Below are positions 1-5,283 of a DNA stretch of 5,283 bases, piece by piece. Positions within the stretch are counted from its first letter, which is position 1, and every line of letters begins with the position of its first letter. The stretch is from assembly GCA_026393335.1 (NCBI GenBank), contig JAPLAJ010000090.1:1-5283 (forward strand), given 5' to 3'. A program made the position numbers and the translations under genes. The notes beneath the pieces were generated by a model. It made no database searches. It had not been told where the DNA came from and worked only from the letters and a program-made list of their open reading frames with translations. The stretch is from Rhodoluna sp. (lineage in GTDB: Bacteria; Actinomycetota; Actinomycetes; Actinomycetales; Microbacteriaceae).

Positions 1-585
1 GTTCCTGGTGGCTTCGGAGTTCGAGGTATTGAAGGAAAACTTGGAGCGCTAAAGTTTGCCAGAGAAAACGGCATCCCAACTTTAGGGCTTTGCCTAGGTC
101 TACAGTGCATGGTTATTGAGTATGCAAGAAATGTTGTCGGTTTAGAAGGTGCATCTTCAACAGAGTTTGAAAGTGAAACTAAGTATCCGGTGATTGCAAC
201 AATGGCTGAACAGGTCGACATTCTTGCTTCAGGGGACATGGGTGCAACTATGCGACTAGGTCTTTTTGAAGCCAAGCTGCAAGCAGGAAGTGTGATTGCT
301 GAAACCTACGGCAAGACAACAGTTCACGAACGTCACCGTCATAGGTACGAAGTCAACAACGCCTTCAGAGATCAGATTTCAGCTGCCGGCTTGGTTTTCT
401 CAGGAACATCTCCTGACGGTAGCTTGGTTGAGTTTGTTGAACTTCCAAGAGAAGTCCACCCATACTATGTATCTACACAAGCGCACCCTGAGTTCCTCTC
501 AAGACCTACCAAAGCGCACCCACTTTTCCATGGGTTAATCAAAGCTGCCTTAGCTGGCCGTTTGTTTAGCAATAAAACCGACTAG
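1..585 (+). CDS. pyrG: CTP synthase, C-terminal glutaminase part (5' end outside window)
   Basis: CTP synthase makes CTP from UTP, ATP and glutamine in the cytoplasm, the last step of de novo pyrimidine nucleotide synthesis. The reading frame is open from base 1, so the start and about 350 residues (the ATP/UTP-binding amidoligase domain) lie to the left. The 194 visible residues are the class I glutamine amidotransferase domain. It has the oxyanion strand VPGGFG at the very start, the nucleophile elbow GLCLGLQ with catalytic Cys at visible residue 31 (bases 91-93), the ERHRHRYEVNN block typical of PyrG, and AHPEF with catalytic His162 and Glu164. All three triad residues are present. The distance from Cys to the C-terminus (about 164 residues) matches E. 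coli PyrG. An ATG at 109 is internal to the gene and is not its start. A Nudix gene follows 9 bases after the stop. Identification is near certain. Confidence 0.98.
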   Translation, partial: VPGGFGVRGIEGKLGALKFARENGIPTLGLCLGLQCMVIEYARNVVGLEGASSTEFESETKYPVIATMAEQVDILASGDMGATMRLGLFEAKLQAGSVIAETYGKTTVHERHRHRYEVNNAFRDQISAAGLVFSGTSPDGSLVEFVELPREVHPYYVSTQAHPEFLSRPTKAHPLFHGLIKAALAGRLFSNKTD

Positions 586-594
586 AGCAATAGC

Positions 595-1191
595 ATGGCT
601 GAGATGAACAATTCTCCTATCTCAGACGACACAGGTCTTGCTGATGCTGCTGTTACGAACAAGAAGGTTGCCTTTGCGGGAAAGATTTGGAATGTTGTAG
701 CGAAAACCTTCGAGTTTCAAGGTGAAGAGCTAACTAGGGAATACATCGATCACCCAGGCGCTGTTGCAGTTCTTGCAATCAATGAAAAAGATGAAGTGCT
801 ACTCATCAAGCAGTATCGAGCACCAGTGAATCAATATCTTTATGAGATGCCAGCGGGTATCAGAGATGCTGAAGATGAGAGTGACATTGAATCTGCTAAA
901 CGTGAGCTAGCTGAGGAAGCTGACTACCAGGCCGAAACCTGGACTCACTTACATAGCTTTTACACAACGCCAGGTTCATCCAGTGAAGTTATCGAGATAT
1001 TTCTTGCTCAAGACCTAAGCCCAACAGGCTACTCCTTTGATCGAACAAGTGAAGAAAAAGGAATGGTGCCTATCTGGGTTCCGTTCTCGCAGGTTTTAGA
1101 TTCAGTAATGCAATCAAAAACTAAAAGCCCAACACTAGTAGTGGCCGTTCTAGCACTGGCTGCAAGAAGAAATAGCGAAAGCAATGGCTAA
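595..1191 (+). CDS. Nudix hydrolase, ADP-ribose pyrophosphatase-like
   Basis: This 198-residue protein probably cleaves ADP-ribose or a related nucleoside diphosphate derivative into AMP plus a phosphosugar, using Mg2+. The Nudix helix runs from Gly88 to Tyr111, with the REL-A-EE core at residues 103-108 providing the metal-binding glutamates. The box departs from the textbook form: there is one extra residue between the first Gly and Glu95, and the final Gly is Asp110. From memory, similar variants occur in actinobacterial ADP-ribose pyrophosphatases. Upstream, DHPGAVAVLAI, IKQYR and EMPAG are typical of the ADPRase subgroup, as is the later TTPGSSSE, whose Glu131 is a candidate catalytic residue. 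The first 20 or so residues are polar and unconserved-looking. The start at 595 has only a weak Shine-Dalgarno, and ATG at 604 is an alternative. Its position between pyrG and xerD matches other Actinobacteria. The family is certain; the substrate is inferred. Confidence 0.93.
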   Translation: MAEMNNSPISDDTGLADAAVTNKKVAFAGKIWNVVAKTFEFQGEELTREYIDHPGAVAVLAINEKDEVLLIKQYRAPVNQYLYEMPAGIRDAEDESDIESAKRELAEEADYQAETWTHLHSFYTTPGSSSEVIEIFLAQDLSPTGYSFDRTSEEKGMVPIWVPFSQVLDSVMQSKTKSPTLVVAVLALAARRNSESNG

Positions 1192-2116
1192 TCTTCAAAG
1201 AAGTGTTGATGGCTACCTTCGCCATCTAACTATTGAACGTGGCATGGCCAAAAATACTCTGCTTGCCTACAAACGAGACTTAGCCAAGTATCTGGACATG
1301 CTACAGAAAAATGGAATAACTGATTCCGCGGAAGTTACTGAAATAGTTGTCCGTAATTTTTCCCAAAGCTTAGTTTCCGAAAAAGGTTTAGTGCCAACAT
1401 CGGTAGCCAGAATTTTGGCTGCTGTCAGAGGATTCCACAAGTTCATGCTCTTTGAAGGCATCACCGATAATGATGTCTCTGCTGCAGTAAAGCCTCCCAA
1501 AGCACCAAAGCGATTACCTAAAGCCATCTCTATTCAAGACATAGAAAGAATGCTGCAAGCCTCTGGCCCTGAACCAGATGACACTTCTGGGTTGGCGACA
1601 GATATCATCAGGGTCAGAGATAGAGCAATCCTTGAACTTCTTTATGCCACTGGAGCTAGAGTTTCAGAGATTGTGAATATGGACCTGGATGATCTGATTG
1701 ATCCGGAGATTGTTCGCCTCTTCGGCAAAGGCTCTAAGGAACGAATTGTTCCGGTGGGTAGATATGGTCAAGCAGCAGTGGCTGCATATCTAGTTCGGGT
1801 GCGACCAACCCTTGCCGCCCTGTCTTTAGGCACCCCAGCCCTATTTCTAAACCAAAGAGGCTCTAGGCTCTCAAGGCAAAGCATCTGGCAGATTATCAGT
1901 GACGCAGCCCATGCCGCCAAGCTTGAGGTTGAGGTTTCCCCGCATACATTTAGACACTCCTTCGCCACACATTTACTGGAGGGAGGCGCGGATGTCCGCG
2001 TGGTTCAGGAGCTTTTGGGCCACGCCTCGGTGACAACCACCCAGATCTATACCCTGGTCACAGTTGATGCCCTCAGGGAGATCTATGCGAGTAGCCACCC
2101 CCGCGCACAGCGGTAA
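1184..2116 (+). CDS. xerD: Site-specific tyrosine recombinase XerD
   Basis: XerD acts with XerC at the chromosomal dif site to resolve chromosome dimers before division, normally activated by the translocase FtsK. At 310 residues it is close to the usual 300. The N-terminal SAM-like core-binding domain covers about residues 5-95 (including ERGMAKNTLLAYKRDL), followed by a basic linker (KPPKAPKRLPKAIS) and the catalytic domain. All six active-site residues can be placed by comparison with E. coli XerD: Arg159 (ATGARVSE), Lys182 (GKGSKER), His254 and Arg257 (SPHTFRH), His280 (LLGHAS) and the nucleophile Tyr289 (TTTQIYT). The C-terminal HPRA ending also matches XerD. The ATG lies inside the Nudix gene (8-base overlap), which suggests translational coupling. 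Base composition is uneven: the last 46 codons are 74% G/C at third positions against 37% in the first 46. XerC is the main alternative, but the sequence and gene order favour XerD. Confidence 0.96.
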   Translation: MANLQRSVDGYLRHLTIERGMAKNTLLAYKRDLAKYLDMLQKNGITDSAEVTEIVVRNFSQSLVSEKGLVPTSVARILAAVRGFHKFMLFEGITDNDVSAAVKPPKAPKRLPKAISIQDIERMLQASGPEPDDTSGLATDIIRVRDRAILELLYATGARVSEIVNMDLDDLIDPEIVRLFGKGSKERIVPVGRYGQAAVAAYLVRVRPTLAALSLGTPALFLNQRGSRLSRQSIWQIISDAAHAAKLEVEVSPHTFRHSFATHLLEGGADVRVVQELLGHASVTTTQIYTLVTVDALREIYASSHPRAQR

Positions 2117-2126
2117 GATTTAACTG

Positions 2127-2156
2127 CTAAAGACAAGACTTCATTGGTCTAAAGAC
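2127..2156 (+). repeat. Direct repeat CTAAAGAC, two copies 22 bp apart
   Basis: CTAAAGAC occurs at 2127-2134 and again at 2149-2156, exactly 22 bases start to start, or about two helical turns. The second copy spans the centre of the inverted repeat at 2143-2160. ACTGCT also occurs twice in the gap (2123-2128 and 2166-2171). The repeats are exact, but with units this short in AT-rich DNA chance is possible. Same-face spacing would suit a protein that binds two half-sites. No function is assigned. Confidence 0.45.
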
Positions 2157-2160
2157 CAAT
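2143..2160 (+). promoter_or_regulatory. Perfect inverted repeat upstream of parA-scpAB-rluB, possible operator
   Basis: ATTGGTCT and AGACCAAT form a perfect 8-bp inverted repeat around a 2-base centre (AA). As RNA it could fold as a 7-bp stem with a TAAA loop. It starts 26 bases after the xerD stop and ends 35 bases before the parA ATG, in the only sizeable intergenic gap of the window. No T-run follows, so it does not look like an intrinsic terminator on this strand. A dimeric repressor operator is a reasonable reading. The TGGTCT...AGACCA arms resemble GntR-family sites of the DasR type, but those have no 2-base centre, so a DasR site is not claimed. No convincing -35/-10 pair was found beside it. 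Confidence 0.5.
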
Positions 2161-2180
2161 AACTTACTGCTGTGAAGCCA

Positions 2181-2186
2181 GAGAGG
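2181..2186 (+). promoter_or_regulatory. Ribosome binding site that sets the parA start
   Basis: GAGAGG (core GAGG at 2183-2186) lies 9 bases before ATG 2196. An in-frame GTG at 2172 would give eight more residues (MKPERKLY), but it lacks a purine-rich site at the right distance, and the GAGAGG would then lie inside its coding sequence. The ATG at 2196 is therefore preferred. Confidence 0.75.
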
Positions 2187-2195
2187 AAACTTTAT

Positions 2196-3029
2196 ATGTC
2201 AGGTAAAAACACCGACGGTCGGTTTCCAATCCCGAAGCGACTAACAAGTCACGGCCCAGCCAGAATTATTGCTCTATGTAACCAAAAAGGTGGCGTGGGA
2301 AAAACAACCACAACTATCAACACTGCAGCTGCCTTGGCAGAATATGGTCGCAAAGTTCTTCTAGTTGATTTTGATCCGCAAGGAGCACTTTCTAGAGGAC
2401 TAGGCATGGTTAACGAAGATGTCAAGACTGTCTATGACCTAATGCTTGATAGAAAACTAAACGCTAAAGATGTGATTGTTCACACTGAAGTGCCAGGCCT
2501 TGACCTAATTCCTGCAAACATTCAACTTTCTGCAGCTGAGATTCAATTGGTTGCTGAACCTGGTCGAGAAAGAATACTTGCAGGAGTCCTACGACCAATT
2601 CTTGGTGACTATGACGTAATCATGATTGACTGCCAGCCTTCTCTGGGTCTACTTACAGTCAACGCACTAACAGCTGCACACGGTGTAATGATTCCCGTTG
2701 CCTGCGATTACTTTGCTCTAAAAGGTTTGGAATTGCTGATCAATCACACCGTTGATTTGGTTAGAGAAAGATTGAACGAAGGTTTGAAAATAGATGGCAT
2801 TCTCGCCACTATGTATGACTCCAGAACTCTGCACTCAAAGAGCATGCTGAATCAGTTGTATGACGACTATGGCGATTCAGTCTTTAGAACAGTTATCAAG
2901 CACACCGTAAAGTTTAAGGATTCATCAGAGAAGGGTCGTCCGGTTACCCAGTACGCGCCTTCTTCAGAGGCAGCTGAACTTTATCGTGCCGTAGCAAGAG
3001 AAATGGTCGAACGTGGCTGCGCTCCATAG
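2196..3029 (+). CDS. ParA/Soj-family ATPase linked to scpAB
   Basis: This is a 277-residue ParA-type deviant Walker ATPase of the kind that dimerises on ATP, binds DNA non-specifically and positions chromosomes or complexes in the cell. The deviant Walker A motif is KGGVGKTT at residues 31-38 (signature Lys31, P-loop Lys36). Walker A' is LLVDFDPQG with Asp60, and Walker B is VIMIDCQPSLG with Asp145. An N-terminal lead of about 22 residues containing LTSHGPA precedes the ATPase fold; it is typical, from memory, of the actinobacterial homologue beside scpA and unlike a minimal Soj. No parB or parS-like site is visible, so this is probably not the origin-proximal ParA. Its 3' end overlaps scpA by 17 bases, suggesting coupled expression with the condensin subunits. 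It follows the 79-base gap with the palindrome, so it is probably the first gene of its transcript. The family is certain; the cellular role is inferred. Confidence 0.94.
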   Translation: MSGKNTDGRFPIPKRLTSHGPARIIALCNQKGGVGKTTTTINTAAALAEYGRKVLLVDFDPQGALSRGLGMVNEDVKTVYDLMLDRKLNAKDVIVHTEVPGLDLIPANIQLSAAEIQLVAEPGRERILAGVLRPILGDYDVIMIDCQPSLGLLTVNALTAAHGVMIPVACDYFALKGLELLINHTVDLVRERLNEGLKIDGILATMYDSRTLHSKSMLNQLYDDYGDSVFRTVIKHTVKFKDSSEKGRPVTQYAPSSEAAELYRAVAREMVERGCAP

Positions 3030-3831
3030 TGATGTTGAAGAATCTAGTTCAAGTGGTTTCTCTCTAAACATAGGTAATTTTGAAGGTCCTTTCGACCTTC
3101 TTCTTTCACTTGTTTCTAAACACCAGCTAGATCTGACATCTATTTCTCTAAGTCAAGTGACAAACGACTTTATTGCGTATGTTCGCACTCTTGAAGAGAT
3201 TGATCAAATAGAAGAGGCCAGCGAGTTTTTAGTAGTAGCTGCAACTTTGCTAGATCTAAAAATTGCCGAATTGCTACCAAAAGGTGAAGTTGTTGATCCG
3301 GAAGATGTGGCACTTCTTGAAGCTAGAGATCTGCTGTTTGCTCGTCTATTGCAATATCGAGCGTTCAAAGATATCTCTGTTTGGTTCCAAACAGCGATAA
3401 CCCAAGAGTCAAGAAGAATTTACCGCTCTGTCCGACTTGAAGACAGATTCAAGCAAAAGCTACCGGAACTTATTTGGACTCTAAGTGTCGAGGATTTTGC
3501 TCGCTTGGCTGAAGAGACTATGGCACCTAGAGAAATTCCTATGGTTGGTTTAACCCACCTTCATGCTTCAAGAATCTCAATTAGAGAACAAGCCGCTGAA
3601 GTGGTTGCACTTCTTAGATCTGCTCGAACCCTAACTTTTCGAGAGCTAATCTCATCAATTAGAGACCGAGCTGTTCTTGTTGCGCGCTTCCTATCAATTC
3701 TTGAGCTCTATCGCTTAGGTGCGGTCAGCTTCGAACAGAGTGAATCTCTTGGACCGCTTCAGATCACCTGGCAGGCAGAAGATTTTGAAGACTCACAACT
3801 ATCAGCACTAGGAGCAGACTATGACTCATGA
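3013..3831 (+). CDS. scpA: Segregation and condensation protein A (kleisin)
   Basis: ScpA is the kleisin that bridges the two heads of the SMC dimer and recruits ScpB, forming the bacterial condensin that organises and separates chromosomes on the nucleoid. The 272-residue length is normal. After a short polar leader, residues 16-60 carry the family hallmark FEGPFDLLLSLV, then HQLDLTSISLSQVTNDF, which binds the SMC neck. EFLVVAATLLDLKIAELLP (72-89) continues the N-terminal domain. A linker follows, and the C-terminal winged helix at about 192-254 (EVVALLRS, TFRELISS, ILELYRLGAVSF) would contact the other SMC head. The start is taken as GTG 3013, the only plausible in-frame start ahead of the conserved core; ATG 3032 is out of frame. 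That places the start 17 bases inside parA, and the Shine-Dalgarno is weak, so coupling to parA translation is likely. The product is secure; the exact start is less so. Confidence 0.95.
   Translation: MAALHSDVEESSSSGFSLNIGNFEGPFDLLLSLVSKHQLDLTSISLSQVTNDFIAYVRTLEEIDQIEEASEFLVVAATLLDLKIAELLPKGEVVDPEDVALLEARDLLFARLLQYRAFKDISVWFQTAITQESRRIYRSVRLEDRFKQKLPELIWTLSVEDFARLAEETMAPREIPMVGLTHLHASRISIREQAAEVVALLRSARTLTFRELISSIRDRAVLVARFLSILELYRLGAVSFEQSESLGPLQITWQAEDFEDSQLSALGADYDS
3810..3814 (+). promoter_or_regulatory. Strong Shine-Dalgarno for scpB inside scpA
   Basis: AGGAG sits 6 bases before ATG 3821, within the last codons of scpA. It is the best ribosome binding site in the window and fixes the scpB start. 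It gives scpB its own initiation signal despite the 11-base overlap, whereas scpA has only a weak signal. Confidence 0.85.
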
Positions 3832-4501
3832 TGAACAACCAGATGTAGAACTTGAGGTTCAAGTTGCTGAAGAAACTTCTGAAGTTTTAGTTCAAGACCC
3901 AAGAGAGTCTCTGGCAATTACTGAACCAATCAACCCTGACTCATTACAGGGTGCTATTGAAGCTATCTTGATGGTTGCTGAAGTTCCGCTTTCGCTTGTG
4001 CACCTTGCCACATCCTTGGACACGCCTGTTCCAGATATTCGTCAAGCAGTGCTTGCAGTTAAAGATGACTTTGACGGAGTAAATGGTAATCGTCCACGTG
4101 GTTTCGAAATTCGTGAAGTTGGGGGAGGCTGGCGAGTATTCGTGCGCGAAGACTATGAGTGGGCAGTTCGAGAATTCATCTCTAATGAAAACCCAACTAA
4201 GCTCTCTCAAGCTGCTCTTGAAACACTTGCCGTTATTGCTTACCGTCAACCAATTGCTCGAGGCCAGATTGCCTCGATTCGTGGAGTGAACGTTGACAGT
4301 GTGGTTAGAACATTGCTCTCCAGAGGCCTAATCACTGAACTCTTTACCGATAGTGAAACTGGAGCTATCAACTACGGAACCACACCTACTTTCCTAGAAA
4401 CACTAGGAATCAATGCTTTGGAAGACCTTCCATTGATCAGCCCATACCTGCCGGATGCAAATTCTGAACTAGGTTCCGACATCTCAGATGGTAAAAAATA
4501 A
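3821..4501 (+). CDS. scpB: Segregation and condensation protein B
   Basis: ScpB forms a dimer that binds the middle of the ScpA kleisin and regulates the SMC-ScpAB condensin during chromosome compaction and segregation. The protein has 226 residues. About 40 N-terminal residues are acidic and low in complexity (rich in Glu, Asp, Val and Gln) and probably disordered. The first winged helix follows (SLQGAIEAILMVAEVPL, about 41-57, to GGWRVFVRE, 102-110). The second contains the family signature LSQAALETLAVIAYRQPIAR at 128-147, then IRGVNVDSVVRTLLSRGLI. The tail PTFLETLGINALEDLPLI is also standard. A Ser/Asp-rich end (NSELGSDISDGKK) follows. The gene overlaps scpA by 11 bases and has a strong ribosome binding site. 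Its stop shares one base with the rluB ATG. Identification is secure; the acidic leader is the only unusual part. Confidence 0.97.
   Translation: MTHDEQPDVELEVQVAEETSEVLVQDPRESLAITEPINPDSLQGAIEAILMVAEVPLSLVHLATSLDTPVPDIRQAVLAVKDDFDGVNGNRPRGFEIREVGGGWRVFVREDYEWAVREFISNENPTKLSQAALETLAVIAYRQPIARGQIASIRGVNVDSVVRTLLSRGLITELFTDSETGAINYGTTPTFLETLGINALEDLPLISPYLPDANSELGSDISDGKK
3849..3865 (+). repeat. Small inverted repeat within the scpB 5' coding region
   Basis: AACTTGA and TCAAGTT form a perfect 7-bp inverted repeat around GGT, starting 28 bases after the A of the scpB ATG. It lies in the codons of the acidic leader. In mRNA it would be a small hairpin with a tight 3-base loop, too far from the ribosome binding site to cover it. 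It may simply reflect repeated Glu-Val-Gln-type codons; no function is assigned. Confidence 0.35.
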
Positions 4502-5283
4502 TGAATGAATCAACCGAAGGCGTAAGACTACAAAAAGTTCTAGCCAATGCAGGCGTGGCCTCTAGAAGAGCCAGCGAAGAGCTGATCACATCAGGAGCGG
4601 TTAAGGTAAATGGCAAGGTTGTCAAAGAGCTTGGCAGCAGAATCAATCCTGAGCAGGACAAGGTATCTGTTCGCGGAACTCCAATTCAGCTAGATGCCTC
4701 CAGGGTATACATGGCTCTGAATAAACCAATTGGTGTTATTTCCTCAATGGCTGATGAATTTGGCAGACCAGATCTAAGCCAGTATGCGCTTCGATCTGAC
4801 CGAATCTATAACGTTGGCAGATTAGATGCCGATACTTCAGGGCTTTTGATTCTTACCAACGACGGTGAACTCGCAAACATGTTGGCGCATCCTAAATTTG
4901 GTGTGACCAAAACCTATGTAGCCAAAGTTGAGGGGCTTGTATCGTCTCAAGAACTAAACAAACTAACCACAGGTGTTGAACTTGAGGATGGCATGATGAA
5001 TGCTGATAAGGCAACTCTCATTGATTCCAACCCATTCGAATCACTGGTTGAAATTGTCATTCACTCGGGAAAGAACAGGGTGGTTCGAAGAATGTTTGAA
5101 TCAATCGGACATCCAGTGAAAGATCTTGTGCGTAGACAATTTGGCCCTGTACATTTAGGACCGCTAAAGCCTGGGCAAACCAGATTGCTAAGTAAAGTTG
5201 AAGTTGGTGCTTTGTTGAAATCTGCTGAAGGTAAACAACAAAGAGCACCTAGACCGAAGTCCAAAGGCGGGCCAACAATCAAA
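4501..5283 (+). CDS. rluB: 23S rRNA pseudouridine synthase, RsuA/RluB family (3' end outside window)
   Basis: This enzyme isomerises a uridine of ribosomal RNA to pseudouridine; in E. coli, RluB acts on 23S rRNA position 2605. The frame is open from ATG 4501 to the window edge with no stop, showing 261 residues. An S4 RNA-binding domain covers about residues 8-55 (VRLQKVLANAGVASRRASEE, GAVKVNGKVV). The catalytic domain carries the family motif VGRLDADTSGLLILTNDG with nucleophile Asp109, and also MALNKPIGVISS, HPKFGVTKTYVAKV and the GKNRVVRRMFESIGHPV block (190-206). The catalytic fold ends near residue 240. A basic Lys/Arg/Pro-rich tail has then begun, so little is probably missing. The ATG overlaps the scpB stop as TAATG, a typical reinitiation arrangement, with only a weak Shine-Dalgarno. 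The position after scpB is the usual place for rluB in Actinobacteria and Firmicutes. The specific target uridine is inferred from the family. Confidence 0.95.
   Translation, partial: MNESTEGVRLQKVLANAGVASRRASEELITSGAVKVNGKVVKELGSRINPEQDKVSVRGTPIQLDASRVYMALNKPIGVISSMADEFGRPDLSQYALRSDRIYNVGRLDADTSGLLILTNDGELANMLAHPKFGVTKTYVAKVEGLVSSQELNKLTTGVELEDGMMNADKATLIDSNPFESLVEIVIHSGKNRVVRRMFESIGHPVKDLVRRQFGPVHLGPLKPGQTRLLSKVEVGALLKSAEGKQQRAPRPKSKGGPTIK

Noticed and set aside
1208..1226. Inverted repeat GATGGC / GCCATC with a 7-base loop near the xerD start
   Set aside because: A 6-bp stem inside coding sequence is expected by chance, and it lies too far from the start codon to hide it.
1267..1968. Minus-strand open frames within xerD (1267-1527 and 1768-1968)
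   Set aside because: They lie wholly opposite a well-supported xerD with all catalytic residues, and their translations show no recognisable domain. They are shadow frames.
2143..2160. Intrinsic terminator after xerD
   Set aside because: The stem is only 7 bp with 3 G-C pairs, and no T-run follows on the plus strand.
2131..2165. Possible promoter before parA, with TAACTT at 2160-2165 as a -10 element
   Set aside because: No acceptable -35 hexamer lies 16-18 bases upstream (GACTTC is the best on offer). A promoter in this gap is likely on context but cannot be placed from sequence.
2117..2195. parS or dif site near parA and xerD
   Set aside because: No match to the TGTTTCACGTGAAACA-type parS or to a dif-like XerC/XerD arm pair was found in this gap or elsewhere in the window.
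3944..4661. Minus-strand frames at 3944-4249 and 4437-4661 and a plus-strand frame at 4083-4289
   Set aside because: They overlap scpB and rluB in other frames, have no ribosome binding site of note and encode no recognisable motif.
5057..5282. Two minus-strand frames opposite the rluB 3' part
   Set aside because: The plus-strand frame here encodes the conserved GKNRVVRRMFE block of RluB. The opposite frames overlap each other and look like chance.

Overview
The window is a compact, single-strand (+) stretch of actinobacterial core chromosome: pyrG (3' part), a Nudix hydrolase gene, xerD, a parA-family gene, scpA, scpB and rluB (5' part). This gene order is familiar from Actinobacteria; the mycobacterial pyrG to rluB region has the same backbone. 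Several protein details fit too, such as the L-T-S-H-G-P-A lead-in before the ParA P-loop and the Nudix box variant ending E-E-A-D. Base composition is low for the phylum: 60-base samples I counted by hand in xerD and parA were 40-42% GC, with many AGA, CTT, CTA and GTT codons. Genes are tightly packed. Together this suggests a small-genome, low-GC actinobacterium, perhaps a planktonic Microbacteriaceae or Nanopelagicales type. The lineage is inference and I cannot fix it further from this window.

Layout. Bases 1-585 are the glutaminase end of CTP synthase. After a 9-base gap comes a Nudix hydrolase (595-1191), which overlaps xerD (1184-2116) by 8 bases. The only real intergenic gap follows (2117-2195, 79 bases). 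It holds an 8-2-8 perfect inverted repeat and a direct repeat, and it ends in a good Shine-Dalgarno before the parA-family gene (2196-3029). From there every junction overlaps: parA/scpA by 17 bases, scpA/scpB by 11, and scpB/rluB by 1 (TAATG). rluB runs open off the right edge. No RNA genes, mobile elements, CRISPR arrays or convincing intrinsic terminators were seen.

How the genes fit together. XerD (chromosome dimer resolution), the ParA-type ATPase, and ScpA and ScpB (kleisin and winged-helix partners of the SMC condensin) form a chromosome-maintenance cluster. It is flanked by nucleotide metabolism (PyrG, Nudix) on the left and by 23S rRNA pseudouridylation (RluB) on the right. The parA-scpA-scpB-rluB overlaps suggest one translationally coupled transcript, with the 79-base gap as the most likely control point.

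I found no undescribed system. The points most worth a second look are the palindrome and direct repeat before parA, a sharp rise in GC over the catalytic end of xerD, and the conserved but poorly understood coupling of a ParA ATPase without a neighbouring ParB to the SMC-ScpAB genes.
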